This document shows, piece by piece, positions 8,443 through 17,001 of a stretch of DNA of 33,430 bases. A program made the translations under genes and the position numbers. This DNA is from UBA4615 sp049422085 (lineage in GTDB: Bacteria; Pseudomonadota; Gammaproteobacteria; Burkholderiales; Burkholderiaceae_E). Numbering within the stretch: position 1 is the first letter of the stretch; each line of letters starts with the position of its first letter. The stretch spans positions 1 to 33,430 of the forward strand of contig JBMSOD010000008.1 of NCBI GenBank assembly GCA_049422085.1. Direction: 5' to 3'. The notes beneath the pieces are model-generated. The model ran no database searches. It was given only the letters and a program-made list of their open reading frames with translations, and was not told where the DNA came from.

Positions 8443-10032
8443 TTAGCGCCCGGGTTTGAACTCATGGGCGAAGGTGTACTGGTCTGCCCGGGCGGCATAA
8501 CTGATGCCCTTGCGCATGCCCCAGACCGAGACCTCGTAATGCAGCGGAATGATCGCCTGCATGTCCATGGCCTTTTCGCTGGCTGCGGCCAGCAGCATGC
8601 CGCGCTTGGTGTCATCGACCTGAGTGATGGCGGTGGTGATCATGGCGTCCAGGCCCGCATCGGAGAAGCGCCCCCGGTTGGCGGCACCCAGGCCCTGCTT
8701 GGGATCGAAGGTGCCGGTCAGCGAGCGCAGCGAGGACGAGGTGTCACCACTTTCCGAGGCCCAGCCAGCAAGCAGGAAGGAAAACTCGGCCTTGGAGCCA
8801 CGCGAGAAGAAGATGTTCGACGGCATGGCATCGACCTTGGTCTCGATGCCCACGCGGGTCAGAAAGGCCGCGACGGCCTGAGCGATTTTCTCGTCATTTA
8901 CATAGCGGTTGTTGGGCGCATGCAGGGTGAGCTGAAAACCATTCGGATAGCCCGCGTCGGCCAGCAGCTTTTTGGCGCCCTCGGGGTCGAAGGCCTCGGG
9001 CTTGAGCCGCTTGCTGGTGCCGAAGAAGGTATCGGCCAGGAACTGCCCTGCCGGAATCGCCTGCTTTTCCATGACGCGATCGACGATCGCATCGCGGTGG
9101 ATGGCCTTGGAGATCGCCTTGCGCACGCGCACATCACGCAGCGGGTTGGCCTCCATGGGCTTGCCATCGCGGGTCCGCACGAAAGGCGAGTTCTTGTCGC
9201 GACCGGTGTCCATGTGCAGATAGATCACGCGGTTGGAGGTGGCGCTGGCCAGGGTGAGCTGGGCGTTGGTCTTCAGGCGCTCCGCATCGGCGGTGGGCAC
9301 GTTCTCGATGACATGCACATCGCCCGAGAGCAGGGCGGCCACGCGCGCTGCATTGTTGGAGATCATGCGGTACTGCACGCGAGGCCAGGCGGTTTTTCCG
9401 CCCCACCAGGCCTCATTGCGCGCAAAGACAACCTTCTCGCCCGGTTTGTACTCCACCAGCTTGTAGGGGCCGGTGCCGTTCATCGCCTTGCCGGAGTTGA
9501 AGTCATCGGTCCGTGCCGCGACCTGCTGTCTGGAGATGATCTGCAGCGAGGTGAGGTCGCGCGGCAGCAGCGGGTGGGGTGCCGCGGTTTTCATGATCAC
9601 GGTATGGGGATCCGGGGCCGTGATCGAGACGACGGGTCGAGTGAACTGGGAAAAGGAGGCGGGACTATTGGGCACCTCGGGGGCGCGCTTGAAGGTGGCG
9701 ATCACATCCTCGGCCGTGAAGGCCGATCCGTCATGGAACTTGACGCCCTTGCGCAGCTTGAGCTCCCAGGTGGTGTTGTCCACCGGTTTCCAGGATTCGG
9801 CCAGACCGGGCAACAGCTGCTGAGTGGCATCGGTACGGATCAGGTTGTCGAAGACATGCTTGGTGATGCTGTTGTTGGGGGTCAGATTGTGAAAATGCGG
9901 ATCCAGCGCCGAGATCGGTGCAGACAGCGCGATCACCAGCTCCTGAGGTTGCGCCATGGCAGGCGCACTCAGCGAAAGAAGACTCGAGACGGCAGCAGCC
10001 GAGAGAATGGCCAGGGCGGGACGTCGGTGCAT
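8443..10032 (-). CDS. ABC transporter substrate-binding protein, SBP family 5
   Basis: This is the periplasmic receptor of the importer, 529 residues. It has a Sec signal peptide: basic MHRR, a hydrophobic core, then APAMAQ with likely cleavage after AMA. Family 5 (SBP_bac_5, DppA/OppA/NikA type) is shown by the early segment ALDPHFHNL, by LRKGVKFHDGSAFTAEDV, and by the later GTGPYKLVEYKPGEKV and RVRKAISKAIHRDAIV blocks. This family binds peptides, but also opines, nickel chelates and glutathione, so 'dipeptide' is only a family label. A weak GAGAG precedes the ATG. It follows the MFS gene by 14 bases and precedes the DppB permease by 23, consistent with one operon. The terminal deacylase of that operon hints at an acylated amino-acid ligand. 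Confidence 0.92.
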   Translation of the reverse strand: MHRRPALAILSAAAVSSLLSLSAPAMAQPQELVIALSAPISALDPHFHNLTPNNSITKHVFDNLIRTDATQQLLPGLAESWKPVDNTTWELKLRKGVKFHDGSAFTAEDVIATFKRAPEVPNSPASFSQFTRPVVSITAPDPHTVIMKTAAPHPLLPRDLTSLQIISRQQVAARTDDFNSGKAMNGTGPYKLVEYKPGEKVVFARNEAWWGGKTAWPRVQYRMISNNAARVAALLSGDVHVIENVPTADAERLKTNAQLTLASATSNRVIYLHMDTGRDKNSPFVRTRDGKPMEANPLRDVRVRKAISKAIHRDAIVDRVMEKQAIPAGQFLADTFFGTSKRLKPEAFDPEGAKKLLADAGYPNGFQLTLHAPNNRYVNDEKIAQAVAAFLTRVGIETKVDAMPSNIFFSRGSKAEFSFLLAGWASESGDTSSSLRSLTGTFDPKQGLGAANRGRFSDAGLDAMITTAITQVDDTKRGMLLAAASEKAMDMQAIIPLHYEVSVWGMRKGISYAARADQYTFAHEFKPGR

Positions 10033-10046
10033 GGATGGCTCTCGTT

Positions 10047-11294
10047 TCAGGCGGGTTTTTCGGGAGTGGCGAGGGGTGTTGAGCCGCTCAAGGCGGCGGC
10101 CCCCGGGGCGGCAGGGGTCGACGCGGTCGATGCCTTCACGCTGGGCAGCAGCAGGGCTGCGATCAGCGCGGTGAACGCGATGCCCGAGAGCACCAGGAAC
10201 ACCTGGGCGAAGCCACCCTGGGTGTGCAATGAGGACACGACCGTGACCGCTCCGGCACTGCCCAGAAAGCTTGCAACATAGCGCAGTCCGTACGCCCGGG
10301 CACGCCAGCGGTCAGTGGTGTAGCGCGCCACCATCGCGTCATTGATTGGAATCTGGCCGAACACGAAGAACATGATGGCCACGGCCGCAACCACCAGCCC
10401 CCAGCCGCTGCCGTGCATGGCAAGCAGGAAGAGCGGTGCCTGAAGCAGGACGATTCCGATCAATGCGGTTCGCAGCGAAATTCGATCGATCAGTGAGCCG
10501 ACGAGCAGTTGCGCCATGGCGGCAATCAGGTAGACCACGGCGATGATGGCGCCGATGGCGCCGAGCCCGGCCTCACCCTCGAACAGTTCGCGAAGACGTT
10601 CGTCAAAGAGCTTGGGCATCGACACGGTGGTGGCATTGAACAGCATGCCGTTGCAGACCACGGCAATCAGAAACACCACGACAAGCCGCTTCATGACTTC
10701 CGGCGGAATGCTCACGCTCGGCGCCTTCTTGACCAGCTTTTCGTTACTCGCCCCCTTGCTGCAGGCCAGATAGAGCGCCCCCAGGGGCAGCGCAACCACA
10801 CCCGGCAAAATGAAGGCGGTACGCCAGCCCCAGGTCTGCACGATCAGGCCGGTGATGAGGGCTGCAACGCCCAGCCCGAGGTTGCCCCAGACGCCATTGA
10901 CACCCAGCGTCCATCCGAGGCGCGGACTGCCGATGGTCAGCATGGCAATGCCCACCGGGTGGTAGATGGCCGCGAACGTTCCGATCAGGGCCAGCGCGAT
11001 CCCAAGGCTCATCGGGCCCGAGGCCAGACCGGCCAGGATGGACGACAGGCCGATGCCAAAGAAAAAGACCGCGATCATGCCTCGGCGGCTCCAGTGATCG
11101 GCAAGCCAGCCTGCGGGCAGGGCGCCCAGACCGAAGATGGCCATCATCGGAATCGACAGGGGCAACAGCGCCGCGAAGCTCATGTCCCACTCGCGCGAGA
11201 TGGCCAGCACGGCGGTTGGAAAGATCAGCAGAAAAAAGTGATCGATCAGGTGCGCCAGATTGAGCAGCAGCGCATGTGGTTTGGACGGGGCCAT
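10047..11294 (-). CDS. MFS transporter (fosmidomycin-resistance-like subgroup)
   Basis: The product is 415 residues with about twelve hydrophobic segments. It has an MFS loop 2-3 signature at AGWLADHWSRRGMI and a matching second-half motif near GSLIDRISLRTALIG. The opening HLIDHFFLLIFPTAV and the segment GTFAAIYHPVGIAML resemble the Fsr-type exporters, so export is as likely as import. The C-terminus is rich in Ala, Pro and Ser. A strong GAGGAGA (minus strand, 11299-11305) lies a few bases upstream of the ATG. It is the first gene of the seven-gene operon, with only 14 bases before the binding-protein gene. It may export a product or provide a second route for the same substrate. Specificity is unknown. 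Confidence 0.88.
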   Translation of the reverse strand: MAPSKPHALLLNLAHLIDHFFLLIFPTAVLAISREWDMSFAALLPLSIPMMAIFGLGALPAGWLADHWSRRGMIAVFFFGIGLSSILAGLASGPMSLGIALALIGTFAAIYHPVGIAMLTIGSPRLGWTLGVNGVWGNLGLGVAALITGLIVQTWGWRTAFILPGVVALPLGALYLACSKGASNEKLVKKAPSVSIPPEVMKRLVVVFLIAVVCNGMLFNATTVSMPKLFDERLRELFEGEAGLGAIGAIIAVVYLIAAMAQLLVGSLIDRISLRTALIGIVLLQAPLFLLAMHGSGWGLVVAAVAIMFFVFGQIPINDAMVARYTTDRWRARAYGLRYVASFLGSAGAVTVVSSLHTQGGFAQVFLVLSGIAFTALIAALLLPSVKASTASTPAAPGAAALSGSTPLATPEKPA

Positions 11295-11315
11295 GGGGTC
11301 TCCTCGGATCGTGGG

Positions 11316-11321
11316 ATCATA
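11316..11321 (-). promoter_or_regulatory. Candidate -10 box for the transporter operon
   Basis: On the minus strand TATGAT (five of six to consensus) lies 21 bases ahead of the MFS start codon, followed by the GAGGAGA ribosome site. No convincing -35 hexamer is seen at 16-18 bases. The site lies in the 128-base divergent gap (11295-11422) with the SUMF1-like gene, which holds nothing else I can identify. Confidence 0.35.
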
Positions 11322-11422
11322 CCTTCAGAGTCGTCAGATTCGGCGATTCAGCTCGCCTGTTGATTCTCCGGAACACGCTGTCTTCGCGCATACGCAGTCC
11401 CCCGAACATGCAGTGCCCCGCC

Positions 11423-12169
11423 ATGGTTCTCAACCGATTTCGAATCCGCCCGATCCGCAGTGCAAGCCCTCTGGGTCTTGCCGCAGCCCTGTTCATCACG
11501 CAACCGGTCCTGGCTCAATCCGATACCGTGGCACTCGGCGGCGGGTTCCGGATCGACCGCACCGAGGTCACGGTCGCCCGGTTTGATGCCTTTCTGAAGG
11601 CCACCGGGCGACTGAGTACGGCCGAGCGCGAGGGCGGTGGGTTTGAGTGGGGGGCGGGCTGGGAGCGTCGGCCGGGCTGGACCTTCCGCGCGCCTTCGGG
11701 CAAGCCGGCCAGACAGGACGATCCGGTCGCCCATGTCAGCTGGTTCGAAGCCCGTGACTTCTGTGTCTGGGCCGGGGGTAGTCTTCCAAGCCGCACCCAG
11801 TGGGCCGAGGCGGCCTACACCGAGCAACGCACCCAGCCGCCTGCACCGTTTGAGCGCGGCAAGACCTATCCGTACCCAACGGGTGAAACAACTGCTGGCG
11901 CGAATCTGTCCGGAACAGCCGATGGCTATGAACGGCACGCCCCGGCGGGGGCGCTCGCAGCAGGTGTCAATGGCCTGCATGACATGGCAGGCAATGTCTG
12001 GGAGTGGCTGTCGGATGCCCAGGGAGAAGACAGGCTGACCGCGGGCGGTTCATGGTGGTACGGGGCAGCTCAGACCCGACTCGAAGGCATGCAGTACAAG
12101 CCGGCCCGCTTTTTTGCCGTGTATGTGGGTTTTCGCTGCGTGTATCCCGCGCGGCAGGAGACCCGCTGA
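11423..12169 (+). CDS. Secreted SUMF1/FGE-fold protein lacking catalytic cysteines
   Basis: From the ATG at 11423 the product is 248 residues. It has a Sec signal peptide (basic FRIRPIR, hydrophobic LGLAAALFI, cleavage probably after PVLA). An in-frame ATG at 11408 adds five residues; no ribosome site decides between them. The SUMF1 domain (PF03781) shows DRTEVTVARFDAFL, PVAHVSWFEARDFC, GGSLPSRTQWAEAAY, GNVWEWLSD, AGGSW and the closing VGFRCVY. True formylglycine-generating enzymes carry a Cys pair after the GGSW region; here that stretch (WYGAAQTRLEGMQYKP) has none, so sulfatase activation is unlikely. No sulfatase gene is nearby. It may be a periplasmic binding or structural member of the family; the function is unknown. 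Confidence 0.8.
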   Translation: MVLNRFRIRPIRSASPLGLAAALFITQPVLAQSDTVALGGGFRIDRTEVTVARFDAFLKATGRLSTAEREGGGFEWGAGWERRPGWTFRAPSGKPARQDDPVAHVSWFEARDFCVWAGGSLPSRTQWAEAAYTEQRTQPPAPFERGKTYPYPTGETTAGANLSGTADGYERHAPAGALAAGVNGLHDMAGNVWEWLSDAQGEDRLTAGGSWWYGAAQTRLEGMQYKPARFFAVYVGFRCVYPARQETR

Positions 12170-12197
12170 GCGTCCCCGTCTGAAGCGCCTCGGTGTC

Positions 12198-12995
12198 TCA
12201 GCCGGCCTTGCGTACCAGGGCAAGCTGTCGGGACTGAACCACCAGCTGGCCCTGAGAGTCCCAGACCCAGCCGTCTTCGATCATGCGGCCATCGGAGAGA
12301 TCGAGGGTGCGAAACTGACCGAGCATCCAGCCGGCGGCCGGCCTGCGCCTGACATGCACGGTGAGCTCGACCGTCGGCACCCAGCCCACGGCCCCGAGCA
12401 GTCCGAAGACCGAGGGCGGAAAGGCATCGGCAAAGAGGATGGCCGCCCGGGTGTCTGGCGCCCGGCCGTCGCGCAGCCGAATCCAGCCACTGACCTGGGC
12501 CTTGCCCGCCTGGCCTGGCTCCGCCTCTTCAGGATGCAGCCTGATCTCCAGCCGTTCAAGCAGCGGCAAGGATTCCAGGCCCTGTGAAAAACCGGACCTC
12601 GGTGTACAGGCCTCGGGCGCAGGAATCGCGGGGGCGGGCAGGGTGATCGGGGTGTCGGCGCCGTCTCCGAGCGCGCCCAGCACCGCGATGACTTCGAATC
12701 GGGCCTCGCCCTCCTGGTACAGGGTGGCTCGCGCGCTCGAGACCTGTCTTCCTCGCTTGAGGAGCTGGGTCCGGACCTCGCAGGGCTGTCCGGCCAGTCC
12801 CGGCTTGAAGTAATGCACCGTGACCGACAGCGGGTCGGGCTGCTCAGGCAGTCGCTGCTGAAGCGCATCAAGCGCGATCGCCAGCAGGTAACCCCCATTG
12901 GGATTGTTGCCAATGGACCACTGGGGCGACACAGTGCCCTGATAGAGGTCATCGCTGCGGGCAACGACCCGGGTTTCTTGATCGAAATGGCTCAT
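12198..12995 (-). CDS. Acyl-CoA thioesterase-like protein (double hotdog)
   Basis: The product is 265 residues from the ATG at 12995. It resembles the TesB-like thioesterase family (4HBT_3, PF13622). An N-terminal hotdog contains QWSIGNNPNGGYLLAIALD, with the NGGY motif at the start of the central helix, then VTVHYFKPGLAG and RQVSSARATLYQEG. A second, more diverged hotdog ends in LSDGRMIEDGWVWDSQGQLV, the usual 'D..G.l...' tail. Members hydrolyse acyl-CoA thioesters, but the preferred chain length cannot be told. A TTG at 13022 would add nine residues; neither start has a clear ribosome site. It begins 33 bases after the ftsY stop on the same strand, so cotranscription with ftsY is possible, and it converges on the SUMF1-like gene. 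Confidence 0.78.
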   Translation of the reverse strand: MSHFDQETRVVARSDDLYQGTVSPQWSIGNNPNGGYLLAIALDALQQRLPEQPDPLSVTVHYFKPGLAGQPCEVRTQLLKRGRQVSSARATLYQEGEARFEVIAVLGALGDGADTPITLPAPAIPAPEACTPRSGFSQGLESLPLLERLEIRLHPEEAEPGQAGKAQVSGWIRLRDGRAPDTRAAILFADAFPPSVFGLLGAVGWVPTVELTVHVRRRPAAGWMLGQFRTLDLSDGRMIEDGWVWDSQGQLVVQSRQLALVRKAG

Positions 12996-13028
12996 GGATG
13001 CATTCAGGTCAAAGGAAGTCAATCAAGG

Positions 13029-14105
13029 TCAGTCGATGAGAGCCGAGGCAAATTCCCGGGCGCTGAAGGCCTGGAGGTCGTCGATGCCCTCGCCCACCCC
13101 GATGAAATACACAGGAATGGGATTGCTGCGGCGCAGGTGAGCCAGCGCGACCAGGGCCCCGCCCTTGGCCGTGCCGTCGAGTTTGGTCACGATGAGCCCG
13201 GTGAGCTGTACCGCGGCATCGAAGGCCTGAACCTGGGCAAGCATGTTCTGTCCGGTGTTGCCGTCGAGCACCAGCAGGACCTCATGAGGCGCGCCTTCCA
13301 TGGCCTTGCCGGTCACCCTGCGAATCTTGCGCAGTTCGTCCATCAGATGGGTCTGGGTCGGCAGCCGGCCAGCGGTATCGACCAGCACCACACCCGTCCC
13401 TCGGGCGCGACCCGCACTGACCGCGTCGAAGGCCACGGCGCCAGGGTCGCCGCCTTCCTGGGCGATGACGTCGACCTCGTTTCGCTCACCCCACTGGGCA
13501 AGCTGCTCGCGAGCTGCGGCCCGAAAGGTATCCCCGGCAGCCAGCAGCACCGATTTGCCCTCGCGATGCAGATGACGCGCGAGCTTGCCGATGGAGGTGG
13601 TCTTGCCTGCGCCATTGACCCCCGCGATCATCATGACCAGCGGACTTGCCCGATCAATGTCCAGACCCTGCTCCAGTGGTGCGAGGCTTTGCACGATCAA
13701 CTCGCGAAGCGCTTCACGCACCTGCGCAGGCTCGCTGAGGCGTTCGTTTCTGACGCGCTGACGCAGTGCCTCGAGCAGGGCGGTCGAGGCAGCGACACCG
13801 GCATCGCTGGTGATCAGGGCCGTTTCGAGGTCCTCGTACAGGGCCTCGTCGATCTTCGTGCCGCCGAACAGCCCTGCCAGGTTGCTCCGGGTTCTTGACA
13901 GTCCCGTTCGAAGGCGGCTCAACCAGCCACTGCGTGCCGCCTCGCTGTTCGCAGCCGCCTCAGGCGCCTTGGCCGCAGGCGATGTGCCTGCAGAGGCCGC
14001 ATCGGCCGGCAGAGGATGGGCCGAGGTGCGCGGATCAGCCGACCCCGTCTCAGGCGGGGCGGTTTCAGGGGCAGGGGCGGGCTTGCGGCGTAGGAAACCG
14101 AACAT
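13029..14105 (-). CDS. ftsY: Signal recognition particle receptor FtsY
   Basis: FtsY is the SRP receptor GTPase that docks ribosome-nascent chain complexes at the inner membrane for cotranslational insertion. The 358-residue protein starts with MFGFLRRK, a membrane-targeting-like basic stretch. An Ala/Pro/Glu-rich A domain to about residue 60 is much shorter than in E. coli. The NG domain follows: P-loop GVNGAGKTT at 162-170, the AAGDTFRAAAREQL motif near 189-202, DTAGR at 243-247, TKLDG at 307-311 and the closing GVGEGIDDLQAF. All GTPase motifs are intact. It is divergent from the M16 peptidase genes across a 73-base gap, an arrangement found in other proteobacteria. Confidence 0.97.
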   Translation of the reverse strand: MFGFLRRKPAPAPETAPPETGSADPRTSAHPLPADAASAGTSPAAKAPEAAANSEAARSGWLSRLRTGLSRTRSNLAGLFGGTKIDEALYEDLETALITSDAGVAASTALLEALRQRVRNERLSEPAQVREALRELIVQSLAPLEQGLDIDRASPLVMMIAGVNGAGKTTSIGKLARHLHREGKSVLLAAGDTFRAAAREQLAQWGERNEVDVIAQEGGDPGAVAFDAVSAGRARGTGVVLVDTAGRLPTQTHLMDELRKIRRVTGKAMEGAPHEVLLVLDGNTGQNMLAQVQAFDAAVQLTGLIVTKLDGTAKGGALVALAHLRRSNPIPVYFIGVGEGIDDLQAFSAREFASALID

Positions 14106-14178
14106 CGATCAGTGCTTTGGGTGGAGGGCAGCGGTGGCTGACGTACACTGCCCGAACGACGATTCTACGCCGGCCCCC

Positions 14179-15648
14179 ATGACGACCCTCCCGTCCAGCC
14201 GACTGCGCCTCAGAGGCGCGGTGGCACTTTTGCTGTCCTGTGGATTTCTTGCCGCCTGCGCCGTCAGCGGCCCCGACGCGACCCAGACGGGGTCGGTGCC
14301 GAATCAGGCATCTGCGTCTGTCGGAAGGCCTGCAACCAGCGCCACCGGTGTGGTCGAGCACCAGTTGCCCAACGGCATGAAGGTGCTTGTCAAACGAGAT
14401 GGCCGGGCGCCCACGGTAGCGCATATGGTCTGGTATCGGGCCGGCTCCATGGATGAGGTCAATGGCCGCACCGGCGTGGCCCATGTGCTCGAACACATGA
14501 TGTTCAAGGGCACCCGCGACCTGGGGCCGGGCGAGTTCTCGAAGCGGGTCGCGGCCATGGGCGGTCGCGAAAATGCCTTTACCTCGCGCGACTACACAGG
14601 CTACTTCCAGCAGGTGCATCGTTCGCGTCTGGCCGATGTCATGGCCCTCGAAGCGGATCGCATGGCCCATCTGCGACTGAGCGCCGATGAATTCGCCAAG
14701 GAGATCAAGGTGGTCATGGAGGAGCGTCGCATGCGCACCGATGACCGGGCCCGAGGCCTGGTCTTTGAGCAGCTGATGGCGACCGCCTTCGTCGCGCATC
14801 CCTACCGTGCACCCATCATCGGCTGGATGAGCGATCTCGAGTCCCTCACGGTTGAAGACGCCCAGCAGTGGTACGACACCTGGTATTCCCCTTCCAACGC
14901 AGTGCTGGTCGTGACTGGCGATGTGCAGCCGGATGAGGTCATCGCCCTGGCCAGTCGAACCTATGGCAAGGTGCCGTCGCGCGCACTGCCCGCGCGCAAG
15001 CCGCAGGGCGAACCCGAACAGAGGGGCATGCGCCGAATCGAGGTCAAGGCTCCGGCGGATACGCCTTATGTGGTGATGGCCTGGAAGGTCCCGGGCCTGC
15101 GCGATGTCAAGACTGACCGCGAAGCCTATGCCCTGGAGGTGCTGTCCAGCCTGCTCTCGTCCGGAGACAGCACAAGGCTGGTCAAGAACATCGTGAGAGG
15201 CAGCCGTACCGCCAATCAGGCGAGTGCGGGCTATGACCTGCTGCAGCGTGGTCCGGCCCTGTTCATCATGGACGGCACCCCGGCGCAGGGAAAATCCACG
15301 GTCGATGTCGAATCAGCGCTGCGTGCCGAGCTTGCGCGCATTGCCAATGAGGACATCCCGCAACGAGAGCTCGAACGGGTCAAGGTTCAATACGTGGCCG
15401 ATCGGATCTACAAGCGCGATTCGATCTTTGCGCAGGCCATGGAACTGGCGGGTCTCGAGATGGTCGGTTTGGGTCATGCCGATGCCGATCGCATTCTCGA
15501 GCAGGTGCGTTCTGTCACCGCTGACGAAGTTCGCGCGGTTGCAAAAAAATACTTTTCCGATGATCAGCTGACTGTTGCAACCCTGCTGCCTCAGCCCATC
15601 GATCCGAAAAAGCCTGCGCGCGCTCCAGCCGCAGGCGCACGCCACTGA
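14179..15648 (+). CDS. M16 zinc metallopeptidase, catalytic subunit, lipoprotein
   Basis: The product is 489 residues from the ATG at 14179; the frame is open further upstream, but that part overlaps ftsY. A lipoprotein signal ends in the lipobox LAAC with C27, so it is probably anchored in the periplasm. The inverted zinc motif HVLEH (H102, E105, H106) and the distal glutamate region VVMEERRM (E182, 76 residues after H106) are present, as is the NAFTSRDYT substrate-strand block. M16B peptidases form two-part chambers that degrade unfolded peptides. The next gene encodes a paralogue without the zinc motif, so a heterodimer of an active and an inactive half, like the mitochondrial processing peptidase, is inferred. 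The ATG has no obvious Shine-Dalgarno. Confidence 0.92.
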   Translation: MTTLPSSRLRLRGAVALLLSCGFLAACAVSGPDATQTGSVPNQASASVGRPATSATGVVEHQLPNGMKVLVKRDGRAPTVAHMVWYRAGSMDEVNGRTGVAHVLEHMMFKGTRDLGPGEFSKRVAAMGGRENAFTSRDYTGYFQQVHRSRLADVMALEADRMAHLRLSADEFAKEIKVVMEERRMRTDDRARGLVFEQLMATAFVAHPYRAPIIGWMSDLESLTVEDAQQWYDTWYSPSNAVLVVTGDVQPDEVIALASRTYGKVPSRALPARKPQGEPEQRGMRRIEVKAPADTPYVVMAWKVPGLRDVKTDREAYALEVLSSLLSSGDSTRLVKNIVRGSRTANQASAGYDLLQRGPALFIMDGTPAQGKSTVDVESALRAELARIANEDIPQRELERVKVQYVADRIYKRDSIFAQAMELAGLEMVGLGHADADRILEQVRSVTADEVRAVAKKYFSDDQLTVATLLPQPIDPKKPARAPAAGARH

Positions 15649-15660
15649 GGATTGAGCATC

Positions 15661-17001
15661 ATGCGTGGTCCGTGCCTGAAACCCCTGTCCCTCATGAACC
15701 CGCTGATGGCCGGGCTCGCACTCGCGGCAGCGCTTTGGTCCACGGCGGTGCAGGCTGCCCTGCCCATCGAGCACTGGACCACATCGCGTGGCACGCGGGT
15801 CCTGTTCGTTCGGGCGGATGCCATTCCCATGCTCGATGTCAGCATTGCCTTCGACGCGGGCTCCCGTTACGACCCACCCGGCCGCAAAGGCCTGGCCGGT
15901 TGGGTGGTGGGCATGCTGGCACGCGGTAGCGACGGCCTTGACGAGGCCGCCATTGCCGAGCTCGAGGCCGATCTCGGCGCGATCCGGGGAGGTTCGGCCG
16001 ATGACGATCGCGCGACGGTGTCGATGCGGATGCTCGCCAGCGACAAGGAGCGCACCGCTTCAATCGACCTGCTCGCCCGCCTGGTGTCTCGTCCGACCTT
16101 TCCTCAGGCGCAGCTTGAGCGCGAGAGGCAGCGCAGCCTGCAATCCTTCAGGGAGTCACTGACCAAGCCCGAGGTGATCGCCTCGCGGGCGTTCTATCCC
16201 AAGGTGTTCGGCCCGCATCCGTATGGCGCCGTCGGGTCGGAGGAGGACCTGCAGGCGATCAACCGGGACGAATTGGTGCGCTTTCATCAGGCGCGCTTCG
16301 GTGCGGCCAATGCGGTGATTTCGATGGTGGGCGCCATCAGTCGCGAGCAGGCTCAGGCCATCGCGGAGCAACTGGTCAAGGATCTGCCGCAAGGCAGCGC
16401 CGCACCTGCCCTGCCCGAAATCGTTCCGCCCAGGGCCAGCGAGCAGCGGATCGCGCACCCGGCCTCGCAGAGCCATATTTTGGTGGGCACCACGGCCATC
16501 TCGCGAAGCGATCCGGATTTCTTTGCGCTGTTCGTCGGCAACCATATTCTGGGCGGAGGCGGTTTTGTCTCGCGTCTGACCAATGAGGTCAGGGAAAAGC
16601 GGGGCCTGTCCTACAGCGTTTCGTCCGGGTTCGCGCCGCTCGCGCAGCCCGGGCAGTTCGTGATCTCGCTTCAGACCCGCAAGGAGCAGACCGAGGAGGC
16701 TTTGAAGGTGGTTCGCGAAACCCTGGCGGGTTTTCTGGCCCAGGGGCCGACTGCTCAGGAACTTGATGCCGCCAAGCGCAACCTGATCGGTGGCTTTGCG
16801 CTTCGGATCGACTCCAACGGCAAGATCATGGCCAACCTGGGCAACATCGGCTGGTATCGGTTGCCGCTCGACTATCTCGACCGCTGGACTGAACGGGTCG
16901 ATGCGGTCACGACCGAACAGATCCGGGCCGCCTTTGCGAGGCATCTGCAGGCCGAACGACTGGTGACGGTGGTGGTCGGTGCCGGCGCGACCTCGCCCTG
17001 A
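15661..17001 (+). CDS. M16 peptidase family protein, inactive partner subunit
   Basis: The product is 446 residues with a Sec signal peptide (cleavage probably after AVQA). GAGG at 15647-15650 is spaced ten bases from this ATG; a TTG at 15652 is the only nearby alternative. The M16 fold is recognisable, but the zinc motif region reads GLAGWVVGML with no HxxEH, so it cannot bind the catalytic zinc. The C-terminal half keeps NHILGGGGFVSRL and the REKRGLSYSVSSGF block, the Arg/Tyr region used by M16B pairs to hold substrate. It follows the active subunit gene by 12 bases, which supports a heterodimeric periplasmic protease. Its 3' end overlaps the rsmD start by 23 bases, so translation may be coupled. 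Confidence 0.9.
   Translation: MRGPCLKPLSLMNPLMAGLALAAALWSTAVQAALPIEHWTTSRGTRVLFVRADAIPMLDVSIAFDAGSRYDPPGRKGLAGWVVGMLARGSDGLDEAAIAELEADLGAIRGGSADDDRATVSMRMLASDKERTASIDLLARLVSRPTFPQAQLERERQRSLQSFRESLTKPEVIASRAFYPKVFGPHPYGAVGSEEDLQAINRDELVRFHQARFGAANAVISMVGAISREQAQAIAEQLVKDLPQGSAAPALPEIVPPRASEQRIAHPASQSHILVGTTAISRSDPDFFALFVGNHILGGGGFVSRLTNEVREKRGLSYSVSSGFAPLAQPGQFVISLQTRKEQTEEALKVVRETLAGFLAQGPTAQELDAAKRNLIGGFALRIDSNGKIMANLGNIGWYRLPLDYLDRWTERVDAVTTEQIRAAFARHLQAERLVTVVVGAGATSP

Noticed and set aside
8431..10281. Very long plus-strand open frame (616 codons) with a Gly- and His-rich product
   Set aside because: It is antisense to the binding-protein gene and has the composition of a high-GC shadow, with no recognisable domain.
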